DNA from: Planococcus sp. SK3692
GTDB taxonomy: Bacteria > Bacillota > Bacilli > Bacillales_A > Planococcaceae
Assembly (NCBI RefSeq): GCF_028890485.2
Contig: NZ_JARCHV010000001.1
Span: forward strand, 1,523,698 to 1,587,697
Length of the DNA stretch: 64,000 nt
Reading direction: 5' to 3'
In this document: piece by piece, positions 1 to 7,952 of the stretch
Position numbering within the stretch: position 1 is the stretch's first letter
How the letters are laid out: every line of letters starts with the position of its first letter
Made by a program: the position numbers and the translations under genes
The notes under the pieces: model-generated
The model's database searches: none
What the model was told of the DNA's origin: nothing
The model's input: the letters and a program-made list of their open reading frames with translations, nothing else

Positions 1-207
1 ATGGGTTTTCAAATAAGTGATGGTTTCAATGCGCGCTTCTTCTGTCAGCGGCGATTTCTTTTCGTGGATCAATTCGCCGTAAAGCAATTCTCCCCAAAAA
101 CGGACCTCGCCTTCAACTGTTGTCCCAGCTTCTGCATCCACCACTTTCAATTGAATATAGAGAGATTGGCCTTGTTCGACATAATCCACAATTTGAACCG
201 TCGTCAT
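1..207 (-). CDS. Hypothetical protein, N-terminal 69 residues (runs off the window)
   Basis: Only the N-terminal 69 residues are in the window; the frame stays open to base 1. It begins [12 protein letters not shown] and is acidic and soluble-looking, with no signal peptide or membrane segment. Its ATG overlaps the fhs stop codon in a TAATG arrangement (bases 205-209), which suggests translational coupling to fhs and co-transcription from the fhs promoter. I do not recognise the family from this fragment. The position right behind fhs hints at, but does not prove, a link to one-carbon metabolism. Confidence 0.7.
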   Translation of the reverse strand, partial: MTTVQIVDYVEQGQSLYIQLKVVDAEAGTTVEGEVRFWGELLYGELIHEKKSPLTEEARIETITYLKTH

Positions 208-1871
208 TAGAACAAACCGAGCGCTTGCCCATCTTCCGCCACATCCATATTGAGCGCAGCAGGCGATTTCGGCAAGCCGGGCATCGTCATGATATCTCCT
301 GTCAGGCAAACGATGAATCCTGCCCCAAGTTTCGGGATCAGTTCGCGGATCGTCACGGTAAAGCCTTCCGGGCGCCCCAGCAGTTTCGGCTGGTCAGACA
401 AGGAATACTGGGTTTTCGCCATACAGATCGGCAACGCGTCCCAGCCGTATTTTTTCAGTTCGGCCAATTGCTTGTGTGCTTTATCCGTCAATTGAACATC
501 CGCGCCGCCGTATACTTTCTGCACGATCGTCCGCAGCTTTTCTTCGACGGCATCTTCTTCTGCATACAGATAAGTGAAATCAGCGCCTTTGTCGAGTTGG
601 CGTTTGACCAGTGCCGCGAGATCAAGTCCGCCAGCACCGCCTTTGCCCCATACTTCCGTCAGCGCAATCGCGACGCCTTCCTTTTCCGCCCAGTCCATCA
701 CTTGCGCGAGTTCCGCATCGCCGTCTCCGGTAAAGCGATTGAGTGCTACGACCGGCTCGATGCCGAACTGGCGGATCGTCTCCACATGCTTCGCCAAATT
801 GACGATGCCGCGGCGCACCGCATCCGCGTCTTCTGCACTGAGCTCTTTCTTATCGACACCTCCGTGCATTTTCAGCGCTCGCACCGTCGCAACGATGACA
901 ACTGCATCCGGATGGAATCCGCCTTTGCGCGATTTGATGTGCATGAATTTCTCAGCGCCAAGGTCCGCCCCGAAGCCGGCTTCTGTGACGACCACATCCG
1001 CCAGGCTTCTTGCCGTATTCGTCGCCATCAAGGAGTTGCAGCCGTGGGCGATGTTCGCAAACGGGCCGCCGTGAATGATTGCTGGCGTTCCTTCGATCGT
1101 CTGCACCAAATTCGGCTTGAATGCTTCTTTCAAGAGTAGCGCGAGCGCACCTTGTGCTTCTAGGTCCCTGACCGTGACGGGCTCGCGGTCATACGTATAG
1201 CCGATGACCATGCGGGCCAAGCGTTCTTTCAAGTCTTCGCGAGACGTGGCGAGGCACAGCACCGCCATGATTTCAGATGCGACCGTGATATCGAAACCAT
1301 CTTCACGCGGCACGCCTTGCGCAGGGCCACCGAGACCAATCGTCACGTGGCGCAGCGCCCGGTCGTTCATATCCAGTGCGCGCTTCCATGTAATGCGACG
1401 CGGATCGATGCGAAGTGCATTTCCCTGGTGCAAATGGTTATCGATCAATGCAGCGAGCGCATTATTTGCTGAAGTGATGGCATGGATATCGCCCGTAAAA
1501 TGAAGGTTGATGTCTTCCATCGGCAACACTTGCGCAAAGCCGCCGCCTGTCGCGCCGCCTTTAACGCCCATGACCGGTCCGAGAGAAGGTTCTCGAAGCG
1601 CCACCATGACCGACTCGCCGCTTCTTTTCAAAGCATCCGCCAAGCCAACGGTCACCGTCGATTTGCCTTCGCCTGCCGGTGTCGGGCTGATCGCTGTTAC
1701 AAGCACAACTTTCCCGTCAGCAGTTGTTTTCGGCAGTTTATCCACATCGATTTTCGCTTTATATTTCCCGTATAATTCCAAAGCGTCTTCCGCAATCCCA
1801 GCTTGCTGTGCAATTTCCTGGATCGGCCGGATCGCCGCTTCTTTTGCAATCGTCAAATCGGTCATCGCCAT
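207..1871 (-). CDS. fhs: Formate--tetrahydrofolate ligase
   Basis: ATP-dependent ligation of formate to tetrahydrofolate, giving 10-formyl-THF for purine and fMet-tRNA synthesis; cytosolic. The full-length ~554-residue protein matches the family size. The N-terminal P-loop [18 protein letters not shown] lies near residue 65, and the conserved stretches [20 protein letters not shown] and [13 protein letters not shown] are present. The start is uncertain: a TTG at 1883 and ATGs at 1871 and 1865 are in frame; I chose 1871. The next gene overlaps its stop codon by one base. Identification is secure from motifs and length. Confidence 0.95.
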   Translation of the reverse strand: MAMTDLTIAKEAAIRPIQEIAQQAGIAEDALELYGKYKAKIDVDKLPKTTADGKVVLVTAISPTPAGEGKSTVTVGLADALKRSGESVMVALREPSLGPVMGVKGGATGGGFAQVLPMEDINLHFTGDIHAITSANNALAALIDNHLHQGNALRIDPRRITWKRALDMNDRALRHVTIGLGGPAQGVPREDGFDITVASEIMAVLCLATSREDLKERLARMVIGYTYDREPVTVRDLEAQGALALLLKEAFKPNLVQTIEGTPAIIHGGPFANIAHGCNSLMATNTARSLADVVVTEAGFGADLGAEKFMHIKSRKGGFHPDAVVIVATVRALKMHGGVDKKELSAEDADAVRRGIVNLAKHVETIRQFGIEPVVALNRFTGDGDAELAQVMDWAEKEGVAIALTEVWGKGGAGGLDLAALVKRQLDKGADFTYLYAEEDAVEEKLRTIVQKVYGGADVQLTDKAHKQLAELKKYGWDALPICMAKTQYSLSDQPKLLGRPEGFTVTIRELIPKLGAGFIVCLTGDIMTMPGLPKSPAALNMDVAEDGQALGLF

Positions 1872-1967
1872 GCATAGTCCCAACTTTCAATTTTTCTTCC
1901 CATTATAAACGGGATGCCGGAAAACACAAGCCTGCCAATATCCCGAAAATTCCTCAGCCATATAAAA

Positions 1968-1993
1968 AAACGCACCCGCATTTGGGTGCGTTT
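1968..1993 (-). terminator. Rho-independent terminator of the repeat-protein gene
   Basis: Perfect stem AAACGCACCC/GGGTGCGTTT with an A-rich run (U-run on the minus-strand transcript) directly below the stop codon of the gene ending at 1996. Confidence 0.8.
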
Positions 1994-1995
1994 GG

Positions 1996-2937
1996 TCAGA
2001 AGCGCATTTCTTCAATGAACAAAAGTTCCGGGAAATCCGCTTCAATATGATCTTGCAACTCATACTCTTCCAGCAAATCATAAAAGCCTTCATCGTCCAG
2101 TTTCAGAAAACGCGGGGAATCCGGTTCGTCGTACTGATGGAACTCCACAATGTATTTTTTTCGGCTATTGCGGGCAATGCTATAAACTTTGAAGCTTTCA
2201 TATTCTACTGCCTCACCAATTTCTTGGCATGCCAGAATCGTCTCTGGGTCCATCTTTTCGAGATGCATATAGAGGAATGCCTCTGTTCGCGGCTGTTCTG
2301 CAGAAATCGCCGCCATCTTATCGCTATGCCGATTGATGAACCGCTCCGACAACGCCTGATGGAACGTTAATGTTTCCCATTCCACTTGGCCTTTGTGCTT
2401 TTCAATAAATCGTTCCGTTAGTTTTTGCCCGCGCGTCACAGCGAGCCAGTCGACTTTATCGGCGTGGCGGCCAATCAAAGTCATCGGCAATTCCTGCTGG
2501 TTGCTAAGTGTCTGCCAATCGACACGGTCCTGATGCTTTTCGATGAACATCGGTGACAAGCGCTTCGCGGATACGATCTTCCAGTATTCTTGCTCGTCAA
2601 AAGGCTGGCCATGCGTTTGCAAAGTTTTCAACTGCTTTGGGGATAATTGTTCTTCTGCCGGCTGCCATTTTTCAGCGACTGAAAACTCCTCCAGAAAGCG
2701 CTCCGATACTTGCTGATGGCGGAGAATTTCATTCCAGTAAAGAAAGCCGCTGTATTTGCGGATAAACTCTTCTGACAGTGGCTGATGCTTGGAGACCAGC
2801 TGCCAATGAATATTGCGCGCATGATCAGCGATAAACTTTTCCGATAACCGCTCTTCTTCGCTGATTTTCTTCCATGCGATCGAACGTTTGCTGTTTATTC
2901 CTTTTTCTTCCATCAACTGTTCAAGGGTGTCAACCAT
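1996..2937 (-). CDS. Hypothetical protein with about nine 22-24-residue LSExFI...W repeats
   Basis: Predicted 313 residues, cytosolic, no signal peptide. From about residue 30 to 230 it is built of roughly nine imperfect repeats with a consensus like LSExFIxxHxxxVxWxxLxxxQ (for example LTERFIEKHKGQVEWETL), followed by an unrelated acidic C-terminal part of ~85 residues. Similar repeats occur, from memory, in uncharacterised bacterial and giant-virus proteins; no function is known to me. The ATG at 2937 is preferred over an upstream in-frame GTG because GGAAAGAG sits at the right distance. It is a single-gene unit with its own terminator. Confidence 0.8.
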   Translation of the reverse strand: MVDTLEQLMEEKGINSKRSIAWKKISEEERLSEKFIADHARNIHWQLVSKHQPLSEEFIRKYSGFLYWNEILRHQQVSERFLEEFSVAEKWQPAEEQLSPKQLKTLQTHGQPFDEQEYWKIVSAKRLSPMFIEKHQDRVDWQTLSNQQELPMTLIGRHADKVDWLAVTRGQKLTERFIEKHKGQVEWETLTFHQALSERFINRHSDKMAAISAEQPRTEAFLYMHLEKMDPETILACQEIGEAVEYESFKVYSIARNSRKKYIVEFHQYDEPDSPRFLKLDDEGFYDLLEEYELQDHIEADFPELLFIEEMRF

Positions 2938-2996
2938 GAAAACCACTCTTTCCTAAAAAAGTATTATGTACCATACTACCACGCTTGCGCGCATAG

Positions 2997-3036
2997 TGAA
3001 AAAAGCCCGCCCACCGGATTTGACGGTGCGCGGGCT
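2997..3036 (-). terminator. Rho-independent terminator
   Basis: Stem AGCCCGC-CACCG / CGGTG-GCGGGCT with a run of A on the plus strand (U in the transcript), just downstream of the small gene ending at 3053. Confidence 0.8.
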
Positions 3037-3052
3037 GTCTTTAGCATATGGC

Positions 3053-3196
3053 TTATTTTTGCTGGTTCTCTGTATCGTTCAAGCGGTTCTGTTCGTCGAG
3101 GTTTCTGGCACTGTCTTTAAAAGCCTGTTGTTCTTCACGCAACTCTTGTTCGCGGCGCTCTTCTTCCAGTCTTTCTTTGTTCTTATCTCTTGCCAT
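3053..3196 (-). CDS. Small charged hypothetical protein (47 aa)
   Basis: Begins MARDKNKERLEEERREQELREEQQ and is almost wholly charged or polar, probably one long helix or coiled coil. The start is fixed by an excellent ribosome binding site (AAGGAGGG, 8 nt from the ATG). A longer upstream-extended frame lacks any ribosome binding site and was discarded. It is divergent from ogt and has its own terminator. The function is unknown. Confidence 0.75.
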   Translation of the reverse strand: MARDKNKERLEEERREQELREEQQAFKDSARNLDEQNRLNDTENQQK

Positions 3197-3323
3197 GTAG
3201 AATCCCTCCTTATGTCTTATCCCTCGTATTCCCGTTCTCCATAAGCTCAAACAGAAAATCTGCTTGCTGAAAAATGGCCTGGCGGAGCGTATACTGAAAC
3301 TAAAATACGGAAGGATGATCATT

Positions 3324-3827
3324 ATGGCACAGACCATCCGCTGGGCTTACGCCGAGCAATGCGGATTCCGCCTGGTCCTCGCTAAAAGCGACAAGGGCCT
3401 TTGCTACGTCGGTTCGCCGGGTGAAGGCGCTATTGAACTGCAGCAGCATTGCGCAAAGCGATTTCCAAGCGCCGAGTTCGTCCAAGATCCGCAAGCGTTA
3501 ATGGAATATCAATACGCAATCGAAGCTTGGCTCACAGGTTCTCCCGAATCATCTTCACTGCCTCTTGATGTCGCAGGCACTGAATTTCAACGTTCCATTT
3601 GGCAAGCCTTGCAGGAAATTCCCTATGGCCAAACTGTTTCTTATTCCGAGCTGGCTGAACGCATCGGCAAGCCGCAAGCCATTCGCGCAGCCGGTTCTGC
3701 AGTGGGTGCAAACCCTTTGCTCGTCTTCATCCCGTGCCACCGGGTGATCCGGAAAAACGGCGATGTGTCAGGCTTTCGAGGCGGCATGGCACTCAAACAC
3801 CATCTGTTGAAGACGGAACAAACTTAA
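3324..3827 (+). CDS. ogt: Methylated-DNA--protein-cysteine S-methyltransferase
   Basis: Suicide repair of O6-alkylguanine (and O4-alkylthymine) in DNA by transfer of the alkyl group to an active-site cysteine. The 167-residue length is typical. The active-site motif FIPCHRVI places the acceptor at Cys138, and the wing region SGFRGGMALKHHLL follows. The ATG at 3324 is chosen because GGAAGG lies 9 nt upstream; earlier in-frame ATGs are badly spaced. It is a monocistronic gene ending in a bidirectional terminator shared with the convergent TetR gene. Confidence 0.93.
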   Translation: MAQTIRWAYAEQCGFRLVLAKSDKGLCYVGSPGEGAIELQQHCAKRFPSAEFVQDPQALMEYQYAIEAWLTGSPESSSLPLDVAGTEFQRSIWQALQEIPYGQTVSYSELAERIGKPQAIRAAGSAVGANPLLVFIPCHRVIRKNGDVSGFRGGMALKHHLLKTEQT

Positions 3828-3833
3828 TCGTCC

Positions 3834-3869
3834 AAAAGCCGCGACCCCAGCGAACGGGTCACGGCTTTT
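3834..3869. terminator. Bidirectional terminator between ogt and the TetR gene
   Basis: AAAAGCCG-C-GACCC / GGGTC-A-CGGCTTTT hairpin flanked by A and T runs between two convergent stop codons. Confidence 0.85.
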
Positions 3870-4440
3870 AACTTTGCGTGGGCGTAATGCCATTGAGGAT
3901 GAAATCGGTATAAAGTTCAGCCAGCTCTTCAGTGGCCAGTTCGCCGCCCGGCTGAAACCATTGATAACTCCAATTGGTCACGCCGAGCACGGCGAAAGCG
4001 ATCATCTTCGGATTCAACTCTTTACGAAACTCCCCGCTTTCGATTCCTGACAGCAGGACCGATTCGATCTGTTCGCGGAATTCCGCCCGTTTCGCACGGA
4101 TCGTCCTGGCATTTTCTTCTTTTAAATGGCGAAGTTCGCGGAAATAGACATTGGCAATGGGCCCTTGTTTTTCCATGTCGCCGATCAATAAACGGATAAT
4201 CGCTGCCAACTTGTCTTTCGCCGGCGCCGCTTCCTGCAGAATCGATCCTTGCCTCGCGAGCAATTCATCGATGTATTGCTGGTGAATATCCATTAGCAAT
4301 GCATCTTTGCTTTTGTAATGATAGTAGAAAGAGCCTTTTGTCACACCGAGCGCATCTACAATATCCTGTATCGAAGTGGCGCTATAGCCTTTATCGACAA
4401 ATAGCGCAATGCTCTGTTGCATAATTTCTCTTTTCAACAC
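3868..4440 (-). CDS. TetR/AcrR transcriptional regulator, likely of fatty-acid degradation
   Basis: 190-residue TetR protein. The N-terminal helix-turn-helix is TSIQDIVDALGVTKGSFYYHYKSKDALL (about residues 22-50), followed by a helical ligand-binding domain. The start is a GTG at 4440, with GGAAAGG 9 nt upstream. It lies downstream, on the same strand, of an acyl-CoA ligase and a hotdog thioesterase, so acyl-CoA is a plausible ligand, as for B. subtilis FadR. A palindrome resembling the FadR operator sits in front of the ligase gene. Family assignment is firm; ligand and target are inferred. Confidence 0.85.
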   Translation of the reverse strand: MLKREIMQQSIALFVDKGYSATSIQDIVDALGVTKGSFYYHYKSKDALLMDIHQQYIDELLARQGSILQEAAPAKDKLAAIIRLLIGDMEKQGPIANVYFRELRHLKEENARTIRAKRAEFREQIESVLLSGIESGEFRKELNPKMIAFAVLGVTNWSYQWFQPGGELATEELAELYTDFILNGITPTQS

Positions 4441-4523
4441 CTGTCACTGCCTTTCCAGATCCCGCATTCCTTATTTCTTCATTATATCACGGCCGCCCTA
4501 TTGACTTAATGCCTGAAGCGGCT

Positions 4524-4560
4524 AAAAAGGCCGGATCCTCAGCGCGAGGTCCGGCCTTTT
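4524..4560 (-). terminator. Terminator of the acyl-CoA ligase/thioesterase unit
   Basis: Long stem AAAAGGCCGGA-CCTC / GAGG-CCGGCCTTTT immediately after the thioesterase stop codon. The TetR gene beyond it is therefore probably transcribed separately or by read-through. Confidence 0.85.
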
Positions 4561-4564
4561 CCCA

Positions 4565-4966
4565 TCATTCAATTGGTTTTTGGACAATCGCCACTGTACA
4601 GCGCGACACGCAGATGAGCCGCTCTTCTTCGTCCACGATTTTAATATCCCAAATCATCGTCGTGCGCCCTCTATGAAGCGGTGTGCCAATGGCTGTCACG
4701 ACGCCGTCTTTTTTTCCGCGAATATGGTTGGCGTTGATTTCCAGCCCGACCGCAATTTCTTTTTGCTGATCAATTGCATGCCAAGTGCCAAAACTTGCCA
4801 CCGTCTCCGCAAGAACCACCGATGCGCCGCCGTGCAATAAACCGAATGGCTGATGCGTCGCTGCATGTACAGGCATCGTCGCGACAATCCGTTCAGCAGA
4901 CTGTTCTGTCAGCTCGATGCCGAGCACCCCCATGATCGTTTCTTCCACTGGCTTCATTTTCACCAT
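4565..4966 (-). CDS. PaaI/MenI-type hotdog-fold acyl-CoA thioesterase
   Basis: 133-residue hotdog thioesterase, predicted to hydrolyse acyl- or aryl-CoA. The motif HQPFGLLHGGASVVLAETVAS corresponds to the family active-site region (His-Gly-Gly and a downstream Glu). The start at 4966 is set by AGAGGGG; the longer frame has no ribosome binding site. It lies 27 bp behind the acyl-CoA ligase gene and is probably co-transcribed with it. The substrate is unknown: dihydroxynaphthoyl-CoA, phenylacetyl-CoA or fatty acyl-CoA are all possible for this fold. Confidence 0.85.
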   Translation of the reverse strand: MVKMKPVEETIMGVLGIELTEQSAERIVATMPVHAATHQPFGLLHGGASVVLAETVASFGTWHAIDQQKEIAVGLEINANHIRGKKDGVVTAIGTPLHRGRTTMIWDIKIVDEEERLICVSRCTVAIVQKPIE

Positions 4967-4993
4967 ATTTGCCCCTCTTTTCTCATCGCCCAC

Positions 4994-6550
4994 TCAAGAC
5001 GATAGTTCTCGATATTGTTCGCGCAGCAGGAATTTCTGGATTTTCCCGCTGGCATTGCGCGGCAGCTCTTCGACGAAACGATACGAGCGCGGCCGTTTAT
5101 AGCGCGCGAGGTTTTCGTGATTGACGCAGTATTCTTCCAAATCTTGCTCTGTCAGAGACGGATCTTTCGAGACGACAAAAGCCAACACCGATTCGCCCCA
5201 TTTCTCGTCCGGCACGCCAAGCACCGCCACGTCCTGTACTTTGTCATGGCCATGGAGCGCATCTTCCACTTCACGCGGGTAGATATTCTCTCCGCCGCTG
5301 ATGATCATATCATCGACGCGGTCGGCAATGTATAAATACCCTTGTTCATCCATATAGCCCAAGTCACTTGAATGATACCAGCCTTTATAAAGTGCTTTTT
5401 CCGTCGCATCTTCGCGTTGGAAATACCCCGCCATCATGCTCGGGCCGCGTACGATGATTTCGCCGACTTCAAACGGCGCAAGCAAATCTTCCGGTTCCGA
5501 CGGGCCGTCTTCATTCGGCCGGACGACGCGGATTTCGTGATTATAAGCAGGCTGTCCGGCAGAGCCTGCTTTCGTCAATTGGTCTTCTTCCGACAAGAAA
5601 GTGATGGCCGGGCCCATTTCCGTCTGCCCATACGCCTGGATCAAATCGATGCCCAGCACTTCTTTGACGCGTTTTACGAGCACAGGTGCCATCGGGGCGG
5701 CACCGTAAAGACCGCGCGTCAAGCTCTTCACTTTCTGCTGGGCGCCGTCGATTTCGGCGATCATGCTCCACATCGTAGGTACCGCGAACATCACCGTCAC
5801 TTGCTCTTTTTCGATCGTATCCAGCGCCAAAAATGGATCGAATTGATGCATGATGATGCTCGATGCCCCCGCTTGGACACGAGGAATAATATTGCAATGA
5901 AGTTCTGCGCAATGAAACATCGGTGCTGCAACCAAACCGACATCGTTTTTGGTCGTCTTGAGCATTGCAATGCACATCATGCTCTGTTCCGCCATGCTCC
6001 GGTGGCGATGAATGACGCCTTTTGGACGCCCTGTCGTTCCGCTCGTATACATGATGGCGTATGTATCCGATTCATCCAACTCCACACCCGGATCATCGGT
6101 TGAAGCCGCCGCCACTTGTTCATGATAATTCTTTGCAAACGATGGTGTCTTGTCATCGATCGTCCAGAACTGGACCGCCGGGAACTGCGGCGCAATGGTC
6201 TGTACAACGCCTTCCAGCACTGCTTCGAACAGCACCACTTCAGGCTTGGCATCTTCTAGGATGAATGCCAGCTCTTCCGCTTTCAGGCGGAAGTTGATCG
6301 GGTTGAAGATAGCGCCGATTTTGGCGCAGGCAAATAATGCAGTCGCCAGCTCTTGATTATTGAAAAGATACGTGGAAACGCGGTCCCCTTTAGCGACGCC
6401 AGCTGCCGTCAGCGCATTCGCCAAGCGATGTACGTCATCCCGCCACTGCGCATACGTCCAGCGCTTATTTCTCCTTAAATCGACAAACGCTTCACGTTCT
6501 GGGTGCAGGGAAACCGTATGGTCAAATATACTTCCAAGTGTCGCATACAT
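4994..6550 (-). CDS. Fatty-acid/acyl--CoA ligase (AMP-forming)
   Basis: 518-residue ANL-superfamily enzyme, activating carboxylic acids to acyl-CoA through an acyl-AMP. Visible motifs are the P-loop YTSGTTGRPKGV (~170), AYGQTEMG, GWYHSSDLGYMDEQGYLYIADR with the hinge, SGGENIYPREVE, and the C-terminal catalytic lysine in NASGKIQKFLLRE. The ribosome binding site GAGGGAGG precedes ATG 6550. It is the first gene of a unit with the thioesterase; an inverted repeat 21 bp upstream may be the operator for the nearby TetR protein. A medium- or long-chain fatty acid is the likely substrate, but this is not certain. Confidence 0.88.
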   Translation of the reverse strand: MYATLGSIFDHTVSLHPEREAFVDLRRNKRWTYAQWRDDVHRLANALTAAGVAKGDRVSTYLFNNQELATALFACAKIGAIFNPINFRLKAEELAFILEDAKPEVVLFEAVLEGVVQTIAPQFPAVQFWTIDDKTPSFAKNYHEQVAAASTDDPGVELDESDTYAIMYTSGTTGRPKGVIHRHRSMAEQSMMCIAMLKTTKNDVGLVAAPMFHCAELHCNIIPRVQAGASSIIMHQFDPFLALDTIEKEQVTVMFAVPTMWSMIAEIDGAQQKVKSLTRGLYGAAPMAPVLVKRVKEVLGIDLIQAYGQTEMGPAITFLSEEDQLTKAGSAGQPAYNHEIRVVRPNEDGPSEPEDLLAPFEVGEIIVRGPSMMAGYFQREDATEKALYKGWYHSSDLGYMDEQGYLYIADRVDDMIISGGENIYPREVEDALHGHDKVQDVAVLGVPDEKWGESVLAFVVSKDPSLTEQDLEEYCVNHENLARYKRPRSYRFVEELPRNASGKIQKFLLREQYRELSS

Positions 6551-6570
6551 TATTTTTTCCTCCCTCTAAC

Positions 6571-6584
6571 TGAATGGGTATTCA
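6571..6584. promoter_or_regulatory. Candidate FadR/TetR-type operator before the acyl-CoA ligase
   Basis: TGAATGGGTATTCA is an inverted repeat (TGAAT/ATTCA) 21 bp upstream of the ligase ATG. It resembles the B. subtilis FadR half-site TGAATGA recalled from memory. Confidence 0.5.
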
Positions 6585-6742
6585 TCAACAAACTACTTCC
6601 ATAATGTCAGATTAGCAAAAATATTTCAACAACTGTTTTCGGGAATTGCCTGTTATGATCCACATCTAATAGACTAGAAGAAATTTTTACCATTATTATT
6701 TTTATAGGCAAAATAAAACTGTAAATTAAGCCTTTAGATTTT

Positions 6743-6759
6743 TGTAACACAAATGTAAT
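6743..6759 (+). promoter_or_regulatory. WalR (YycF) binding box
   Basis: TGTAAC-ACAAA-TGTAAT is a perfect match to the WalR direct-repeat consensus TGTWAH-N5-TGTWAH. It ends 10 bp upstream of a sigma-A-like -35, the place expected for activation of a cell-wall hydrolase gene. Confidence 0.75.
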
Positions 6760-6769
6760 ATAAAACTTA

Positions 6770-6798
6770 TTGCCTATATTCGTGAAACTGAATACACT
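6770..6798 (+). promoter_or_regulatory. Sigma-A-like promoter of the LysM/NlpC-P60 hydrolase
   Basis: TTGCCT, a 17-bp spacer, then TACACT. The WalR box lies just upstream. A perfect 12-nt palindrome, TTGCGTACGCAA (6808-6819), follows in the leader and could bind a further regulator. These sites account for most of the ~300-bp gene-free stretch 6551-6851. Confidence 0.6.
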
Positions 6799-6851
6799 TA
6801 AAGAAAATTGCGTACGCAAGTTACGTTGCGGATACCAAAAGGGGAATGAGC

Positions 6852-7889
6852 ATGAAGAAGCTGATCGGCATGGCAATCACGGCAGGAGTCCTATCTCTAG
6901 CACTAGGGGCTGCAGATACAGAAGCAAGTTCGTATAAAATCAAACCGGGCGATACATTATGGAAAGTAGCTTCAAGCAACGATGTATCTGTCGCCAACTT
7001 GAAATCATGGAATCGCCTAAGCACGGATGCTATCTATCCAAACCAAGTGCTGCGCTTGACGTCACCATCCGCAGCGAGCACTCCGGCACCATCTGCTCCG
7101 GCCGCACCAGCTGCCGCCAAAACCAGTACTTATACTGTCAAAGCCGGTGATACGCTTTATAAAGTTGCCAACGCACATTCCACATCTGTCGCAAAAATTC
7201 AGCAATTGAACAATTTGAGCACTTCCACTATCCACATCGGCCAGAAGCTGAAAGTCAGCGGTACGGCATCAGCTGTCGTCGCATCGCCTTCACCAACCCC
7301 ATCGGCGCCACCGGCACAAGCCAATACGACTACATACCGTGTCGTCTCGGGCGACACGCTCAGCAAAATTTCCAGAAGCTATAAAGTTTCTGTAGCCCAA
7401 TTGATGAGCTGGAACAATTTGAGCACGAGCAATATCCGCGTTGGCCAAGTGCTGAAACTTCAAGGAGGCACAACTCCTGCCCCTTCACCTGTCCAAGTTT
7501 CTAAACCGGCTGCTTCTTCGAAAGTGGACCAAGTGCTTTCCATCGCACGTACACAGCTCGGGGTGCCTTATGCATGGGGCGGCGCCACTTCAAGCGGCTT
7601 TGATTGCAGCGGCTATTTGTACTATGTCTACAACCGTGCAGGCATCACGATTCCGCGCACGAACACAATCGGCTATTACGCAAGTTCGTATACGGTCAGC
7701 TCTCCGCAACTGGGAGACCTGGTGTTCTTCAAAAACACATACCGCCCGGGAATTTCACATGTCGGCATCTACGTCGGCAACAATAGCTTCATCCATGCCG
7801 GCGGAGACCGCGTCCAAATCACTAGCCTTAACGACAGCTATTGGGGCAAGCATTTCGACAGCTACAAGCGCCTCAACGCCATGAGATAA
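6852..7889 (+). CDS. Secreted peptidoglycan endopeptidase: 3 LysM domains plus NlpC/P60
   Basis: 345 residues. A signal peptide (~1-26, ending near TEASS) is followed by LysM repeats at ~28-70, ~92-134 and ~161-204, separated by Pro/Ala/Ser linkers, and a C-terminal NlpC/P60 domain (~224-345). The catalytic Cys252 lies in GFDCSGY, with His303 in SHVGIYVG and His315. The enzyme should cut D-Glu-diaminopimelate (or Lys) stem-peptide bonds in the wall, like LytE/LytF. The ATG at 6852 is preferred to 6846 for spacing to AAGGGG. A WalR box upstream supports a role in growth-coupled wall turnover. Confidence 0.93.
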   Translation: MKKLIGMAITAGVLSLALGAADTEASSYKIKPGDTLWKVASSNDVSVANLKSWNRLSTDAIYPNQVLRLTSPSAASTPAPSAPAAPAAAKTSTYTVKAGDTLYKVANAHSTSVAKIQQLNNLSTSTIHIGQKLKVSGTASAVVASPSPTPSAPPAQANTTTYRVVSGDTLSKISRSYKVSVAQLMSWNNLSTSNIRVGQVLKLQGGTTPAPSPVQVSKPAASSKVDQVLSIARTQLGVPYAWGGATSSGFDCSGYLYYVYNRAGITIPRTNTIGYYASSYTVSSPQLGDLVFFKNTYRPGISHVGIYVGNNSFIHAGGDRVQITSLNDSYWGKHFDSYKRLNAMR

Positions 7890-7899
7890 TGCAACATAT

Positions 7900-7932
7900 A
7901 AAAAAGCTCCGGAATTTTTCCGGAGCTTTTTT
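7900..7932. terminator. Bidirectional terminator
   Basis: AAAAAAGCTCCGG-aattttt-CCGGAGCTTTTTT between the convergent hydrolase and cgoX genes. Confidence 0.9.
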
Positions 7933-7952
7933 GTGTGTTGATGGCAGTATTT

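Noticed and set aside
120-1139. Long plus-strand open frame (339 codons) opposite fhs
   Set aside because: Shadow of the fhs coding strand: no ribosome binding site, implausible composition rich in Arg/His/Phe/Cys, and fhs motifs are unambiguous.
2966-3244. Plus-strand ORF across the terminator and small gene
   Set aside because: Runs antisense through a terminator and a small gene with an excellent ribosome binding site; its N-terminal hydrophobic appearance is accidental.
6551-6845. c-di-AMP (ydaO) riboswitch upstream of the wall hydrolase
   Set aside because: This class often precedes such genes, but the leader lacks the conserved ydaO core; a WalR box and promoter account for the region.
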